Below are positions 29,679-39,140 of a stretch of 64,000 bases of DNA, piece by piece; position 1 is the first letter of the stretch; each line of letters starts with the position of its first letter. Origin of the DNA: Polaromonas sp. GTDB lineage: Bacteria; Pseudomonadota; Gammaproteobacteria; Burkholderiales; Burkholderiaceae_C. The notes under the pieces are model-generated. The model was not told where the DNA came from, made no database searches, and was given only the letters and a program-made list of their open reading frames with translations. The position numbers and the translations under genes were made by a program. The stretch spans positions 36,648 to 100,647 of the forward strand of contig NZ_JABBPC010000018.1 of assembly GCF_012927485.1 (NCBI RefSeq). Direction: 5' to 3'.

Positions 29679-32288
29679 TTACGACAAGGCGTTGAGAAAC
29701 GCCTGCGCTTTGACTTTTAACGGCCCGCTGGCTCCGGAGACCACTTCTTCGACCAGCGCTCTGGCGCCCTCAGTGTCACCCAAAGTCCGAAATTCTTCAG
29801 CCAGCAAGAATTTTGTTTCGAGCGGGTCATCGGATTTGACTGTGCCGGCACGCGCGGGGCTCTCAATCGTCGGCCCGTTCAGGTCTAGTGACAACGACCC
29901 CAAGTCAAATTCCATCATGCCGCTATTGGTTGGCGCTGGCCCTGCAGCCGCCTGGGTCGGCAGGGCCGGTTTAGGCGTGATACGCGATTCGGGCGTCAAG
30001 CTCGGCGCGTCGGACGGGAAAGCGATTTCCGGAAGGAATGCTTCACCAGGTTTGGACGCCAGTGCGGGAGCAGAGGCCTCAGGCGAGGTCAACGTCGTAC
30101 TACTGAAATCCGTGTCTAGATCGCTTGATGTTGGGCTTGCCATCATCGCTACAGTGGGCACAAAGGCTTCCGTCGGAATAATTGACGAGGTAGCCGGAAC
30201 GGTAGATTGGAAAGTGGTTGCGTTGGGTCCGTCACCCGACGAGAAATCCAGATCGAGGTCGATATCCACACTAGACGCCAACGAGGCCGCTGGTATAGGC
30301 TGACCTTTGGACGCGGCCCGGACCCCGGTCCCAGATGGGTCGGATTTGGCCGCCCCATCGGCATGCTTTCCTCCAACGGGCTGTCCGCCGGGAGAGTACA
30401 TCGGGTTGGTGGGATTGAGCTCGCGGCCCATTTCAATGATGTACGCCCATTCGGGGCCGTGCCCGCCAGTGAGGTTGAAAGCTTCCCGGGCGACGGCGTC
30501 AAAAGCTTTGCTGTCGCGGCGCTTCGCGTAAATTTCCAGCAGCTTGGCATGGATGGCTACGCGCAGCGGGCTGGTGCGCAGGGCTTCTTTGAGAATTTCC
30601 TCTGCTTGCAGGTCGCGCCCATAAGCCAGATACACGTCGGCTTCGGCCACCGGGTCGACATCGCCCGCTGCATCCAGTACGCTCGGCGAGTACACCATCG
30701 ATGAACCCGTGATGTTGGCTTCGTTGGTGTCGATGCGCTGACCGCCACTGGCGCCGAAGAAGGAGTCAGGTTGCAGTCGGCTTTCCAGGAAGGAACTGTC
30801 CACCTGGGCGCCGCGGTTGCGCTGGCGATAGCGGTAAAAACCTAAACCAGCCAGCAGCGCCAGTAGCACTCCGGCACCCGCAAGAAGCAGCGGGCTTTGA
30901 AGCAATTCATCAATCAGGCCAGGCTCAGGTTGCAGTATTGGGGTGATAACCAGAGGCTTCTTGGCAGCCACGACGGCCGGCGCTACTTCGGCGCTGGCCC
31001 TGGACGCCAAACCGACGGAGGCGGCATCGGAAGGCGCTGCACTGGCCACCGCGGCAGGGGCCGGTATAGGCGTGGCAATCAGTGAAGGTGCGGGCACTGC
31101 CAAGTTTGGCGCGGTGGCGGCGTTGGTCGCTGGCGCTGAGGTTGGGTCGGGCGCAGGAGCAGCGCCGAGTTTTTTGAGATCGCTGATATTTTTAGACAAT
31201 TCTGCCATGCGAGTCGAGGCGTCTTTGACTTGTCTGTCCCTGGCGATTTTGTCTTCTGCCGCCGCCTTGCCTTGCACCGCCCCTTGGGAGAGTGTCAGCT
31301 TATCGGGTGCTGCGCTTGCGGACGCACGGTCTTCAATTTTGGCTTGTACCTTGCCCCCGGTCTGACGATCAGCGCTGGTGACTTGTGTCGTGGGTGCGCC
31401 CTCTGCAAGCTTACGGCGGAAGGCATTGAAATCCCTGCTTTGGGCAATGATGGTCTGGGTGGCTTCGCCTGCGGAAATCGCGCTGGCTGCTTCTGCGTTG
31501 GGAATGTCTAATACAGCGCCCGACTTGATCCGGTTGGCGTTGCCGCCGATGAAGGCGTCCGGATTGCTTCTGAGTAAGGCCACCAGCATCTGGTCTAGCG
31601 ACACGCCGGCCAGCTTGTTCTGGGCTGCAATTTTTCCTGCGGTGTCCCCGGTTTTGACCGTAACCTGTTTGTCACCGGTAGGCGTTTTTTCGGCGGGACT
31701 GGCTCTGGCCGCAGGCACTTTGACAATCGGTGCCGGCCGCGCTACCGGCGGACTTGATGGGGGATAGGGGTTAGAAGCCATTCCGTTCCTAGGCGGCGCG
31801 GCGTTCGGAGTCGCCGGTCTAGAAAGGATTGGGGCGGTGGGCGCTATCGCCTCGCCTGCGTTAGCGGACCGCAGGTTGGGCGGGTCAAACAGCATGGAAT
31901 AGTCGCGGGTAATCCGCCCGGAGGACCAGTTGGCTTCGAGAATCAGGTCCAAAAAAGGCTCGGTTACCGGGCGATTGGTCGTTAAGCGCAGGTAAGAACT
32001 GCCGTTCGCGCGGCGTTGCAGATTGACTTCGAGGCCTGCGATCACCGAGGTGAACTCAAGCCCTGCCGCCTTGAATCTCTCGGCCGGTGCAACCCCCGCC
32101 TTTAGGCTGGCTGCTTCTTCGGCATTGATGTCGGCGATGTCGATTTCTGCGCGAAGGGGCTCGCCCAGCGCCGATAGGACGGTGATTCGCCCCAACGCCA
32201 AAGCATGGGCCTCCAGACTTGCCAGGCTGCCCAGCAGCGCAATGGCGCCTGCCAAGGCACCGATATGCCAGCGACCGCGATGATTCAT
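29679..32288 (-). CDS. fimV: FimV/HubP-like peptidoglycan-binding polar protein
   Basis: An 869-residue protein with a signal peptide (about residues 1-31), the FimV N-terminal domain starting LGRITVLSALGEPLRAEIDI, a LysM-like domain (about 206-265), a long Ala/Pro/Ser-rich region, one membrane helix near 480-500 followed by RYRQRNRG, an acidic cytoplasmic part and a C-terminal FimV/TPR-like domain. FimV/HubP proteins anchor polar machinery such as type IV pili, and in several species organise cell poles. The ATG at 32288 removes a 19-residue upstream extension without a signal. It lies between asd and truA as in relatives. Confidence 0.93.
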   Translation of the reverse strand: MNHRGRWHIGALAGAIALLGSLASLEAHALALGRITVLSALGEPLRAEIDIADINAEEAASLKAGVAPAERFKAAGLEFTSVIAGLEVNLQRRANGSSYLRLTTNRPVTEPFLDLILEANWSSGRITRDYSMLFDPPNLRSANAGEAIAPTAPILSRPATPNAAPPRNGMASNPYPPSSPPVARPAPIVKVPAARASPAEKTPTGDKQVTVKTGDTAGKIAAQNKLAGVSLDQMLVALLRSNPDAFIGGNANRIKSGAVLDIPNAEAASAISAGEATQTIIAQSRDFNAFRRKLAEGAPTTQVTSADRQTGGKVQAKIEDRASASAAPDKLTLSQGAVQGKAAAEDKIARDRQVKDASTRMAELSKNISDLKKLGAAPAPDPTSAPATNAATAPNLAVPAPSLIATPIPAPAAVASAAPSDAASVGLASRASAEVAPAVVAAKKPLVITPILQPEPGLIDELLQSPLLLAGAGVLLALLAGLGFYRYRQRNRGAQVDSSFLESRLQPDSFFGASGGQRIDTNEANITGSSMVYSPSVLDAAGDVDPVAEADVYLAYGRDLQAEEILKEALRTSPLRVAIHAKLLEIYAKRRDSKAFDAVAREAFNLTGGHGPEWAYIIEMGRELNPTNPMYSPGGQPVGGKHADGAAKSDPSGTGVRAASKGQPIPAASLASSVDIDLDLDFSSGDGPNATTFQSTVPATSSIIPTEAFVPTVAMMASPTSSDLDTDFSSTTLTSPEASAPALASKPGEAFLPEIAFPSDAPSLTPESRITPKPALPTQAAAGPAPTNSGMMEFDLGSLSLDLNGPTIESPARAGTVKSDDPLETKFLLAEEFRTLGDTEGARALVEEVVSGASGPLKVKAQAFLNALS

Positions 32289-32463
32289 GGAGTGTTGAGC
32301 CTCGGGTGCCCGGTCTATATGTAACTTTTTTCTACTTAAGCGCACAAAAACCTTGAAGCAAATTTTGGAAAAACAACCTTAACATCAGCGCATTAGGCTG
32401 ACAAGCTAAGACCCCACTTAAGTTTTGACGCAGCTAGTTAGCATCCGCTTACAAGTTTTAGAT

Positions 32464-32503
32464 GTTGCCTGATGGCAACGTTTTTGGCAATTTTGTGCCA
32501 AAA
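32464..32503. repeat. Two adjacent hairpins in the asd-fimV gap
   Basis: GTTGCC pairs with GGCAAC (32464-32479) and, two bases later, TTTTGGCA pairs with TGCCAAAA (32482-32503). They lie about 40 bases downstream of asd and upstream of fimV on the minus strand. Neither has a clean following T-run on that strand, so this may be a weak terminator or an mRNA-end structure. Confidence 0.4.
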
Positions 32504-32540
32504 GCTTAGGGGTGTCGACGGTTGCGATTTATTACATCTT

Positions 32541-33680
32541 TCAGGCTTGGAGAAGTATCCGCAACATGCGGCGCAGCGGCTCAGCGGCGCCCCATAACAG
32601 CTGATCGCCGACGGTGAACGCTCCCAAGTAATCCGGTCCCATGGCAAGCTTTCGCAGGCGTCCGACTGGAATTTTCAGAGTACCGGTCACTGCGACGGGT
32701 GTCAGGTCCTTGAGGGAGGCGTCGCGCGTGTTGGCGACCACGCTGACCCAGTCATTGTCAGCCGCGATCATGGCTTCGATGTCGGCCAGGGGCACATTTT
32801 TTTTGAGCTTGAAGGTCAGCGCCTGACTGTGGCACCGCATGGCGCCTATGCGAACGCAAAAGCCGTCTACCGGGGTTTCCGCCGTGCCGAAGCTCGCACC
32901 TTGGCCCAAGATCTTGTTGGTCTCGGCGCCGGCTTTCCATTCTTCCTTGCTCATGCCGTCACCCAGATCCTTGTCTATCCAGGGAATCAGGCTGCCGCCA
33001 AGCGGTGCGCCGAAGTTGATGGTTTCAAGCGCGCTTAGGGACTGTTGTTTGGCCAGAATGCGGCGATCAATTTCCAGAATGGCGGATTTCGGATCGTCCA
33101 GCAGGGTCTTGACTTCGCTGTTCAGCGTGCCGAACTGGGTCAACAGTTCTCGCATGTGCTGCGCGCCACCCCCCGACGCCGCTTGGTAGGTCATGCTGGT
33201 CATCCATTCCACGAGACCGGCTTTGTACAAGGCCCCCACGCCCATCAGCATGCAGCTGACCGTGCAATTGCCGCCGATCCAGTTGTTGCCACCCTTGGCC
33301 AGTGCATTCTTGATGACGGGCAGGTTGACCGGGTCCAGAACGATGACGGCGTCATCGTTCATTCGCAGGGTGGAGGCCGCATCAATCCAGTGGCCTTTCC
33401 AGCCCGCAGCGCGCAGCTTCGGGAAAACTTCCGACGTGTAGTCGCCACCCTGCGCGGTGATGATGATGTCGCACTTTTTGAGCGACTCAATGTCGAACGC
33501 ATCCTTGAGGGTAATTTCGTTTTTTGCCTGGGCTGGCGCTTTGCCGCCGGCATTCGAAGTAGAGAAGAAAACAGGCTCGATCAGCTCGAAGTCACCTTCA
33601 GCCTGCATGCGGTCGATCAGCACCGAACCGACCATGCCGCGCCAGCCTATCAATCCTGTGAGATTGCCTGCGTGTTTCAT
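32541..33680 (-). CDS. asd: Aspartate-semialdehyde dehydrogenase
   Basis: A 379-residue enzyme that makes aspartate semialdehyde for lysine, threonine, methionine and diaminopimelate synthesis. The catalytic Cys139 is in [14 protein letters not shown]. The N-terminal nucleotide motif [13 protein letters not shown] and the length match the proteobacterial (E. coli-type) class. The ATG at 33680 fits the family start; the 50 codons upstream are not homologous. In several relatives leuB lies on the other side of asd, but none is visible here. Confidence 0.96.
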   Translation of the reverse strand: MKHAGNLTGLIGWRGMVGSVLIDRMQAEGDFELIEPVFFSTSNAGGKAPAQAKNEITLKDAFDIESLKKCDIIITAQGGDYTSEVFPKLRAAGWKGHWIDAASTLRMNDDAVIVLDPVNLPVIKNALAKGGNNWIGGNCTVSCMLMGVGALYKAGLVEWMTSMTYQAASGGGAQHMRELLTQFGTLNSEVKTLLDDPKSAILEIDRRILAKQQSLSALETINFGAPLGGSLIPWIDKDLGDGMSKEEWKAGAETNKILGQGASFGTAETPVDGFCVRIGAMRCHSQALTFKLKKNVPLADIEAMIAADNDWVSVVANTRDASLKDLTPVAVTGTLKIPVGRLRKLAMGPDYLGAFTVGDQLLWGAAEPLRRMLRILLQA

Positions 33681-34068
33681 GCGGTTGTCCTTCAAGAAGT
33701 GCGTTAGAAATAAAAGGTTCTTGACTGGTTCCTCGAACCCGCGGGCACGAGAAACCTGACTTTCCCGCCTTTTGTAGTGGTTGTTTTGGTGATGCAGATA
33801 AACGCCAGCGCCCAACTTCGAGATCGCCAAGGAACGGAATGACGAAGAACTCTAGGGCTTCTGCCCATGGGGTTGATTGTAGCTAGCGTCGGCTGCCAGG
33901 ACGAATCGAATTCCACGCTTGTCTTGCAGATGTAATCATCGCGCGTCTTTGTCGTTGGCTACGCTTGGCAACAGAACAACAAGGGGTTGGTCGCGGGAAA
34001 GTGTTCCGGATTCGGTTAGCCGCCGCTGGGCCTGAGCGTAATTTAGCGAGATGGCCAGCTGGCCCGCT
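33681..34068. other. 388-base region with no recognised gene
   Basis: The stretch between asd and the VWA gene contains only short open frames without family resemblance. Upstream asd regulatory sequences should be here, but I see no convincing promoter. Leu biosynthesis genes that border asd in relatives are missing, so this may mark a rearrangement joint. Confidence 0.5.
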
Positions 34069-35130
34069 TCACAGAATGCGGTTAAACCACAGCAACGACA
34101 AAGCGGCAGAGAGTAAGGCCAGCGCCGCTGCCGTTAAGGCGAGAAGTCCCGAAATTTCGGTTTCTTTTTTCTCGACGGCTAGCCGGGAACTGAGGGTTTC
34201 ATAGACCTTTTTGAGGTTTCCTGCGGTACCCGCATAAAAGTATTCCGCTTGCGTTGCGCGGGCGATGCCTCTTAAGGTCTCCTCGTCGAGTTTGACGCGC
34301 ATGGACCAGCCTTCAAAGCCAATGGTTTCGCCTTCTACAGTACCCACGCCGACGGTGTACACGCGCACTCCGCGGTCTGCGGCTTCCTTGGCCGCGTCGA
34401 GCGAATCTACGCCGGTCGTGCGCTGACCGTCAGTCAACAAAATAATAGCAGCCGAGGTATAGGAGCCGGGCGCAACCGGGGCGAAGTCTTTCCTGGGGAC
34501 CTTGCCGTCCATTCCCTGATTAAAGGCCTGGTCGAGCGCGGTGCCGCGCGGACGCTCGCGACCAAACTGCAGGGAGGCAAGATCGATCCCCGCGTCCGGG
34601 AATAGTTCGGCCAGTGACACCATGATGCCGTTGCCAATCGCAGTGCCGCGCTGAAGCTGAAACTTGTCGATGGCCGCAGTCAGATCTTCACGGCTCAGGG
34701 TCGGCGGCTGTACCACTGCGGCGGTGCCTGCAAACGCGACAATTCCTACCCGGACAGTGCGCGGCAGATCAGCCAGAAAGGCCTTGGCTGCGTTTTGCGA
34801 AGCCACCAAGCGATTGGGCAGTACATCGGTAGCGCGCATGCTGCCTGACACGTCCATGGCCAGCATGATGGTTTGGCGTTCCGACGGCAGCGTGACAACA
34901 GCAAACGGGCGTGAAGACGCTACCAGCATGGCGGCGAAGGACAGCAAAAACAGCAGCGGTGGAATATGGCGGCGAATGCTTTGGCTTTTCCCCATGGCTT
35001 CACGCACGATGGACAGGCTGGCATATTGAAGGGCCATTTTTTTCTTGCGCCCAAGGAGCCAGACATACACCGCGATCAGTACCGGGATGGTCAACAGCAA
35101 CCAGAGAAATTGGGGCCAAAGAAAAGTCAT
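34069..35130 (-). CDS. BatA-like VWA-domain membrane protein
   Basis: A 353-residue protein with two N-terminal membrane helices (about 8-26 and 57-73), a von Willebrand A domain with the metal-ion site DVSGS at 93-97, and a C-terminal helix (about 328-348). This is the BatA/aerotolerance layout, with the VWA domain facing the periplasm. It is last in a run S1C protease-MoxR-DUF58-VWA, 18 bases after DUF58. Such MoxR/VWA systems are thought to act as metal-dependent chaperone complexes at the membrane; the client here is unknown. Confidence 0.88.
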   Translation of the reverse strand: MTFLWPQFLWLLLTIPVLIAVYVWLLGRKKKMALQYASLSIVREAMGKSQSIRRHIPPLLFLLSFAAMLVASSRPFAVVTLPSERQTIMLAMDVSGSMRATDVLPNRLVASQNAAKAFLADLPRTVRVGIVAFAGTAAVVQPPTLSREDLTAAIDKFQLQRGTAIGNGIMVSLAELFPDAGIDLASLQFGRERPRGTALDQAFNQGMDGKVPRKDFAPVAPGSYTSAAIILLTDGQRTTGVDSLDAAKEAADRGVRVYTVGVGTVEGETIGFEGWSMRVKLDEETLRGIARATQAEYFYAGTAGNLKKVYETLSSRLAVEKKETEISGLLALTAAALALLSAALSLLWFNRIL

Positions 35131-35148
35131 AAAACTTCTTGGCTCCTT

Positions 35149-36138
35149 TCAGGTGGCGTACTTCAGGTGAGCGGGCAGCTTGCCGGCAGCATGGGCACCC
35201 AAAGAACGACTGCGGCGTTTGCGTAGCTCAGTGAAACGCATGAGGGCATCCACCAGCTTGTCATCGGTTGAAAGCTCAAGCGTATCGACACTGGCGCGCG
35301 CCAGTGCCTGCCTTAGCTCGGCTTCGCGCTGCGCAGCAATCTGCACAAAGCGCCTGCGAAAGCCGGCATCGTGGGTATCGACCAACAATTGCTCGCCGGT
35401 TTCCGCATCTCGGATCGGAATCAGGCCCAGATCGGGCAACTCCAACTCCAGCGGGTCCAGCAGGCGCACCGCAATCACTTCGTGTCGCTGGGCGAGCAAG
35501 CCTAAAGCCTTTTCCCAGCCTGGTTCGCTGATGAAATCAGACACTACAAACAGCGTGGAGCGCCGACGCACCAGCCTAGCAGCAGACTGCAGCAGCTCAT
35601 GCAGACGCGTCGTGCCGCTGTTCGCGCTGGCATCAGCCGCTGGCGGCCGCCTCTGCAGGGTATGCAGCAAGTGCAGGACGTGATGGCGACCACCCCGCGC
35701 CGGAATCACCGTATCAACGCCGGTGCCATAAAGTATGGCGCCGATGCGATTACCGCGGCGAGTCAGTAATCGCGCCAGCACGGCTACAAATTCAGTCGAC
35801 ACATCCCGCTTGTGCTGTTCGCCAGAGCCGAAGTCCACCGACGGGCTCAGGTCGAGTAAAAACCAGGCACTCATTTCGCGGTCTTCGGTGAAAACACGCA
35901 CGTGCGGCTGCTGCAGCCGGGCGGTCACGTTCCAGTCAATGTGGCGGATATCGTCGTGATACTGGTACTCGCGCAGATCCGCCAGGTCCATTCCCGTTCC
36001 CCGGAGCAATGTGCGGTAATCGCCCTGCAGCAGGCCGTCGAGGCGGCGTAACACCGTCCATTCCAGCCGACGCAGTAATTGTTCTGCACTGGCGGCTGAA
36101 AATTTATTCCCGGGTAGGTCAGGCGGCGAGTTTTTCAT
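35149..36138 (-). CDS. DUF58 domain protein
   Basis: A 329-residue protein containing the DUF58 signature REYQYHDDIRHIDWNVTAR (about residues 60-78) followed by a VWA-like fold around FLLDLSPSVDFGS. No membrane helices are evident, unlike DUF58 proteins with N-terminal helices. It overlaps the end of the MoxR gene by 20 bases and precedes the VWA gene, the conserved MoxR-DUF58-VWA order. It is probably a cytoplasmic partner of the MoxR ATPase. Confidence 0.88.
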   Translation of the reverse strand: MKNSPPDLPGNKFSAASAEQLLRRLEWTVLRRLDGLLQGDYRTLLRGTGMDLADLREYQYHDDIRHIDWNVTARLQQPHVRVFTEDREMSAWFLLDLSPSVDFGSGEQHKRDVSTEFVAVLARLLTRRGNRIGAILYGTGVDTVIPARGGRHHVLHLLHTLQRRPPAADASANSGTTRLHELLQSAARLVRRRSTLFVVSDFISEPGWEKALGLLAQRHEVIAVRLLDPLELELPDLGLIPIRDAETGEQLLVDTHDAGFRRRFVQIAAQREAELRQALARASVDTLELSTDDKLVDALMRFTELRKRRSRSLGAHAAGKLPAHLKYAT

Positions 36139-37150
36139 GCTCGAGAGGTTTCGCAGGCGTTGAAATTTTGGCCATTATTTTCTCTATCAGGCCATCGGCA
36201 GTGAGTCCTTCGGACAGCGCTTCATAGGACAGCACCAACCGGTGTCGCAGCACGTCGGGTACGAGGTCGGTCATGTCTTCGGGCAGGGCGTAAGTCCGGC
36301 CTCGCAACATGGCCAGCGCCCGGGCGCCTTCTGTCAGGTTGATGGTGGCGCGTGGGCTGGCACCAAAGGTGATGAAGCGGGCTAGATCTTTCAGCCCGTG
36401 TTTTGTGGGATTTCGGGTGGCAGAGACCAGCCGGACCGCATATTGAACCAGCGATGGGTCGACATAGATACAGCGACATTCGGCCTGCAAGGCGGCCAGT
36501 TGATCGGTCGTGGCCACGGCGGATACCGTGACGGCAGGCCCGGTAACGCGCTGCACGATGACGAACTCTTCTTCTTCGGTGGGGTAGTCCACCAGCACAT
36601 TCATCATGAACCGGTCCACCTGCGCTTCGGGCAACGGATAAGTTCCCTCGGTCTCAATCGGATTTTGTGTGGCCATCACTAAAAAAGGCGTGGGTACTTT
36701 ATGCGTCATGCCGGCAATCGTGACCTGGCGTTCCTGCATCACCTCCAGCAGCGCACTTTGCACTTTGGCAGGCGCCCGGTTGATCTCGTCGGCCAGAAGC
36801 AAGTTGGTGAAAACAGGCCCGAGAGCGGTGCTGAACTCGCCGGTTTTCTGGTTGTAGATACGGGTGCCCACCAGGTCGGCCGGCACCAGATCCGGTGTGA
36901 ACTGAATCCGCTTGAACTCGCCGCGTATCGTGTTGGCGAGCGTTTTTACCGTCAAGGTTTTGGCCAGGCCGGGGACGCCCTCCACCAGCAGATGTCCTTG
37001 GGCCAGGATGGCGACCATGACGCGCTCCAGAAAACGGTCCTGCCCGACCACCACCCGTTTCACCTCGTAAAGAATCTGCTCCATCAACCGCGCCGTTTCA
37101 GGGTGGGGGTGCAAGTGAGCGCCGAATTGATTCAGGGGGGGCGATTCCAT
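36119..37150 (-). CDS. MoxR-family AAA+ ATPase
   Basis: A 343-residue AAA+ ATPase. Walker A is GVPGLAKT (58-65) and Walker B is LLLADEINRAP (Asp121-Glu122), followed by the sensor-type MATQNPIETEGTYPLPEAQ block typical of MoxR. MoxR ATPases help load cofactors or fold proteins together with VWA partners, which here are the two following genes. It starts 9 bases after the S1C protease stop, so all four genes are probably one transcript. Confidence 0.93.
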   Translation of the reverse strand: MESPPLNQFGAHLHPHPETARLMEQILYEVKRVVVGQDRFLERVMVAILAQGHLLVEGVPGLAKTLTVKTLANTIRGEFKRIQFTPDLVPADLVGTRIYNQKTGEFSTALGPVFTNLLLADEINRAPAKVQSALLEVMQERQVTIAGMTHKVPTPFLVMATQNPIETEGTYPLPEAQVDRFMMNVLVDYPTEEEEFVIVQRVTGPAVTVSAVATTDQLAALQAECRCIYVDPSLVQYAVRLVSATRNPTKHGLKDLARFITFGASPRATINLTEGARALAMLRGRTYALPEDMTDLVPDVLRHRLVLSYEALSEGLTADGLIEKIMAKISTPAKPLEHEKLAA

Positions 37151-37159
37151 TCGAGTCCT

Positions 37160-38095
37160 TCAGAAGGGAGACAGGCCGGCGGCCGAGGCCGCATTTTCAA
37201 TCGGCACGGCAAAGCCAATGCCGATAAATGTGCGCTGCTGGTTAGGGTTGTAAATGGCGGTCACGATACCGATCACTTCACCGTCCATGGTGACCAGCGG
37301 GCCACCTGAATTGCCGGGGTTGGCGGCCGCATCAAATTGGATCAGGTTGCTCAGCTGCTGTTTGCCGCCGGGTGACCGGAAGGTGCGCTGGAGCCCCGAT
37401 ATGACTCCGCTAGACGCCGAGGGGCCGATGCCAAAGGGATAGCCCACAACCATCACCTGATCGCCGGGCGCCAAATCGGCGGTTGAACGGAGGGTTGCCG
37501 CCGGAAGATCGTCGGGAATGGTGTGCGCCTGTAAAACGGCGAGGTCGTTTTCCGGCTGCACGCCCGTCAGAGAGGCGATGGATTCCAGGCCGTCTGCAAA
37601 GGTAACTTTAATTATTTTGGCACCCTGCACCACATGCAGATTGGTCAGAATGACGCCCTTGTCCACAATCACCACGCCGGTTCCCACACTGCGCTCGGCA
37701 GAGGTTTGATCACCCTTTTCTTGACCCATACCCACGACGCGCACTACCGACGGGCTGATGGCTTCGTAGGCTTTTGCCGCTGGTGACGGTAGGGTGGTGG
37801 TGTCCAGCGTCTTCAATACGGCTGCGTTGATATCTTCCTGCGTCAACTGACGGACCGTCGAGCGCAACGGGAAGGAAAAACTCAGTGCCAGTAACAGCGC
37901 CATCAAGCCCACCACCGACCAAAGCAGATACAACTGCTTGGCAGCCAGTTGTTTTATAAGCCGGGAAGAATAGGAAGGACGCGAATCGTTTGCCAGCGGG
38001 GACTGTGTTTCGGCGTCGGCCGCGCCCGAAGGGTTGCTCCCACTGCGGGCGTGGTTGGTACGGCTGGAGCTACTGTAAAGGGCAGGCCTTCGCAT
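37160..38095 (-). CDS. Membrane-anchored S1C (HtrA-type) protease without PDZ domain
   Basis: A 311-residue protein with a 50-residue polar N-terminus, one membrane helix (about 56-74) and a trypsin-like domain. The catalytic triad is complete: His154 (TNLHVVQGA), Asp184 (ENDLAVLQA) and Ser263 (NPGNSGGPLV). The chain ends about 45 residues after the Ser, right at the end of the protease fold, so there is no PDZ domain. The ATG at 38095 has AGGTGA six bases upstream and is preferred over the TTG at 38134. It is the first gene of the MoxR-DUF58-VWA cluster, so it may process clients of that system. Confidence 0.88.
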   Translation of the reverse strand: MRRPALYSSSSRTNHARSGSNPSGAADAETQSPLANDSRPSYSSRLIKQLAAKQLYLLWSVVGLMALLLALSFSFPLRSTVRQLTQEDINAAVLKTLDTTTLPSPAAKAYEAISPSVVRVVGMGQEKGDQTSAERSVGTGVVIVDKGVILTNLHVVQGAKIIKVTFADGLESIASLTGVQPENDLAVLQAHTIPDDLPAATLRSTADLAPGDQVMVVGYPFGIGPSASSGVISGLQRTFRSPGGKQQLSNLIQFDAAANPGNSGGPLVTMDGEVIGIVTAIYNPNQQRTFIGIGFAVPIENAASAAGLSPF

Positions 38096-38279
38096 CCGTT
38101 CACCTAAGTGGTAAGCATTAAAACCTGGTCGCAACGCACTAAATCATTAGCTACACCGTAGCACGATTTTTGAATTGCTGCACGTCCTTCATCGATCCGC
38201 GAGGGACCCTCGTCACAGACGAGTTTTTAGCGTGAAGGGATACCGTGGAGCGGTAAATTTTCGCCAACCGATGGGTGTT

Positions 38280-39140
38280 TCAGGTCGCCTCGCGACGGAC
38301 GGGTTTTCGCAGCAAGCTGAGCGCCAGTGCCGCAGAGGCCAGCATCAGAAACAGGCTGACTGCATTCAGGACCGGCGTGGCCCCCTCGCGCATCCGGCCG
38401 TACATCATGACCGTGAGCGGCGCGTCCGAGCCCACCAGCATCAGGGTGGTATTGAAATTCTCAAAAGACATTAAAAACGAAATGACTGCAGCACCCGCCA
38501 ATGCCGGTTTAAGTGCCGGTAGCGTGATGGTGGCAAACACAGCAGTGCGCGACGCGCCGAGGTTGTAGGCAGCGTCTTCCAGGGTAATGTCGAAACGTTT
38601 GAGGCGCGCCGCAATGATCAGCGTGGCAATCGACACGATGTAGGAAAACTGGCCGAGCACCACCAAGGGCAATCCAGGGCGCAGGAAATCAAGCTCCAGA
38701 CCCCACATATCGTCCGCAAATTGTGCCATCCGGCTCGCAAAGGCGAGTATCGAGATACCCAGAATCACGCCCGGTATCACCAGCGGAGCCAACATCAGTA
38801 GCGACAAAAGCTGTTTGCCCGGAAACCGGCTGCGCTCAATCAAAAAAGCATTGGTCGTGCCGACAAAAACTGCCAGCAACGTCACCCAACAGGCCACCAC
38901 CACGCTGGTCCAGAGGCTTGCCATCAAGGGTGCATCGGCAAACAGGCCGGTGCGCCCCGCGCGGTTGCCAAAAAACCAGTCGAGGGTAAAACCGCGCCAT
39001 GGCGGGGCAGGGTAGGGCGCGTCGTTGAACGCAAACACCGCCACCACCAGCAGCGGCAAAAACAAAAAAGCGAAAAAAAGAAACCCATAAGCCAAGGTGC
39101 TCGCACGCAGCCAGGCGGGACGGGGCAAGGAGGCAATCAT
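38280..39140 (-). CDS. Polyamine-type ABC transporter permease (PotC/PotI-like)
   Basis: A 286-residue inner-membrane permease with about six membrane helices. The binding-protein-dependent transport motif is seen in LEDAAYNLGASRTAVFATITLPALKPAL. The ATG at 39140 overlaps the stop of the other permease by 4 bases. It belongs to the four-gene set running substrate-binding protein, ATPase, permease, permease. Polyamine specificity is inferred from family resemblance and order only. Confidence 0.85.
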   Translation of the reverse strand: MIASLPRPAWLRASTLAYGFLFFAFLFLPLLVVAVFAFNDAPYPAPPWRGFTLDWFFGNRAGRTGLFADAPLMASLWTSVVVACWVTLLAVFVGTTNAFLIERSRFPGKQLLSLLMLAPLVIPGVILGISILAFASRMAQFADDMWGLELDFLRPGLPLVVLGQFSYIVSIATLIIAARLKRFDITLEDAAYNLGASRTAVFATITLPALKPALAGAAVISFLMSFENFNTTLMLVGSDAPLTVMMYGRMREGATPVLNAVSLFLMLASAALALSLLRKPVRREAT

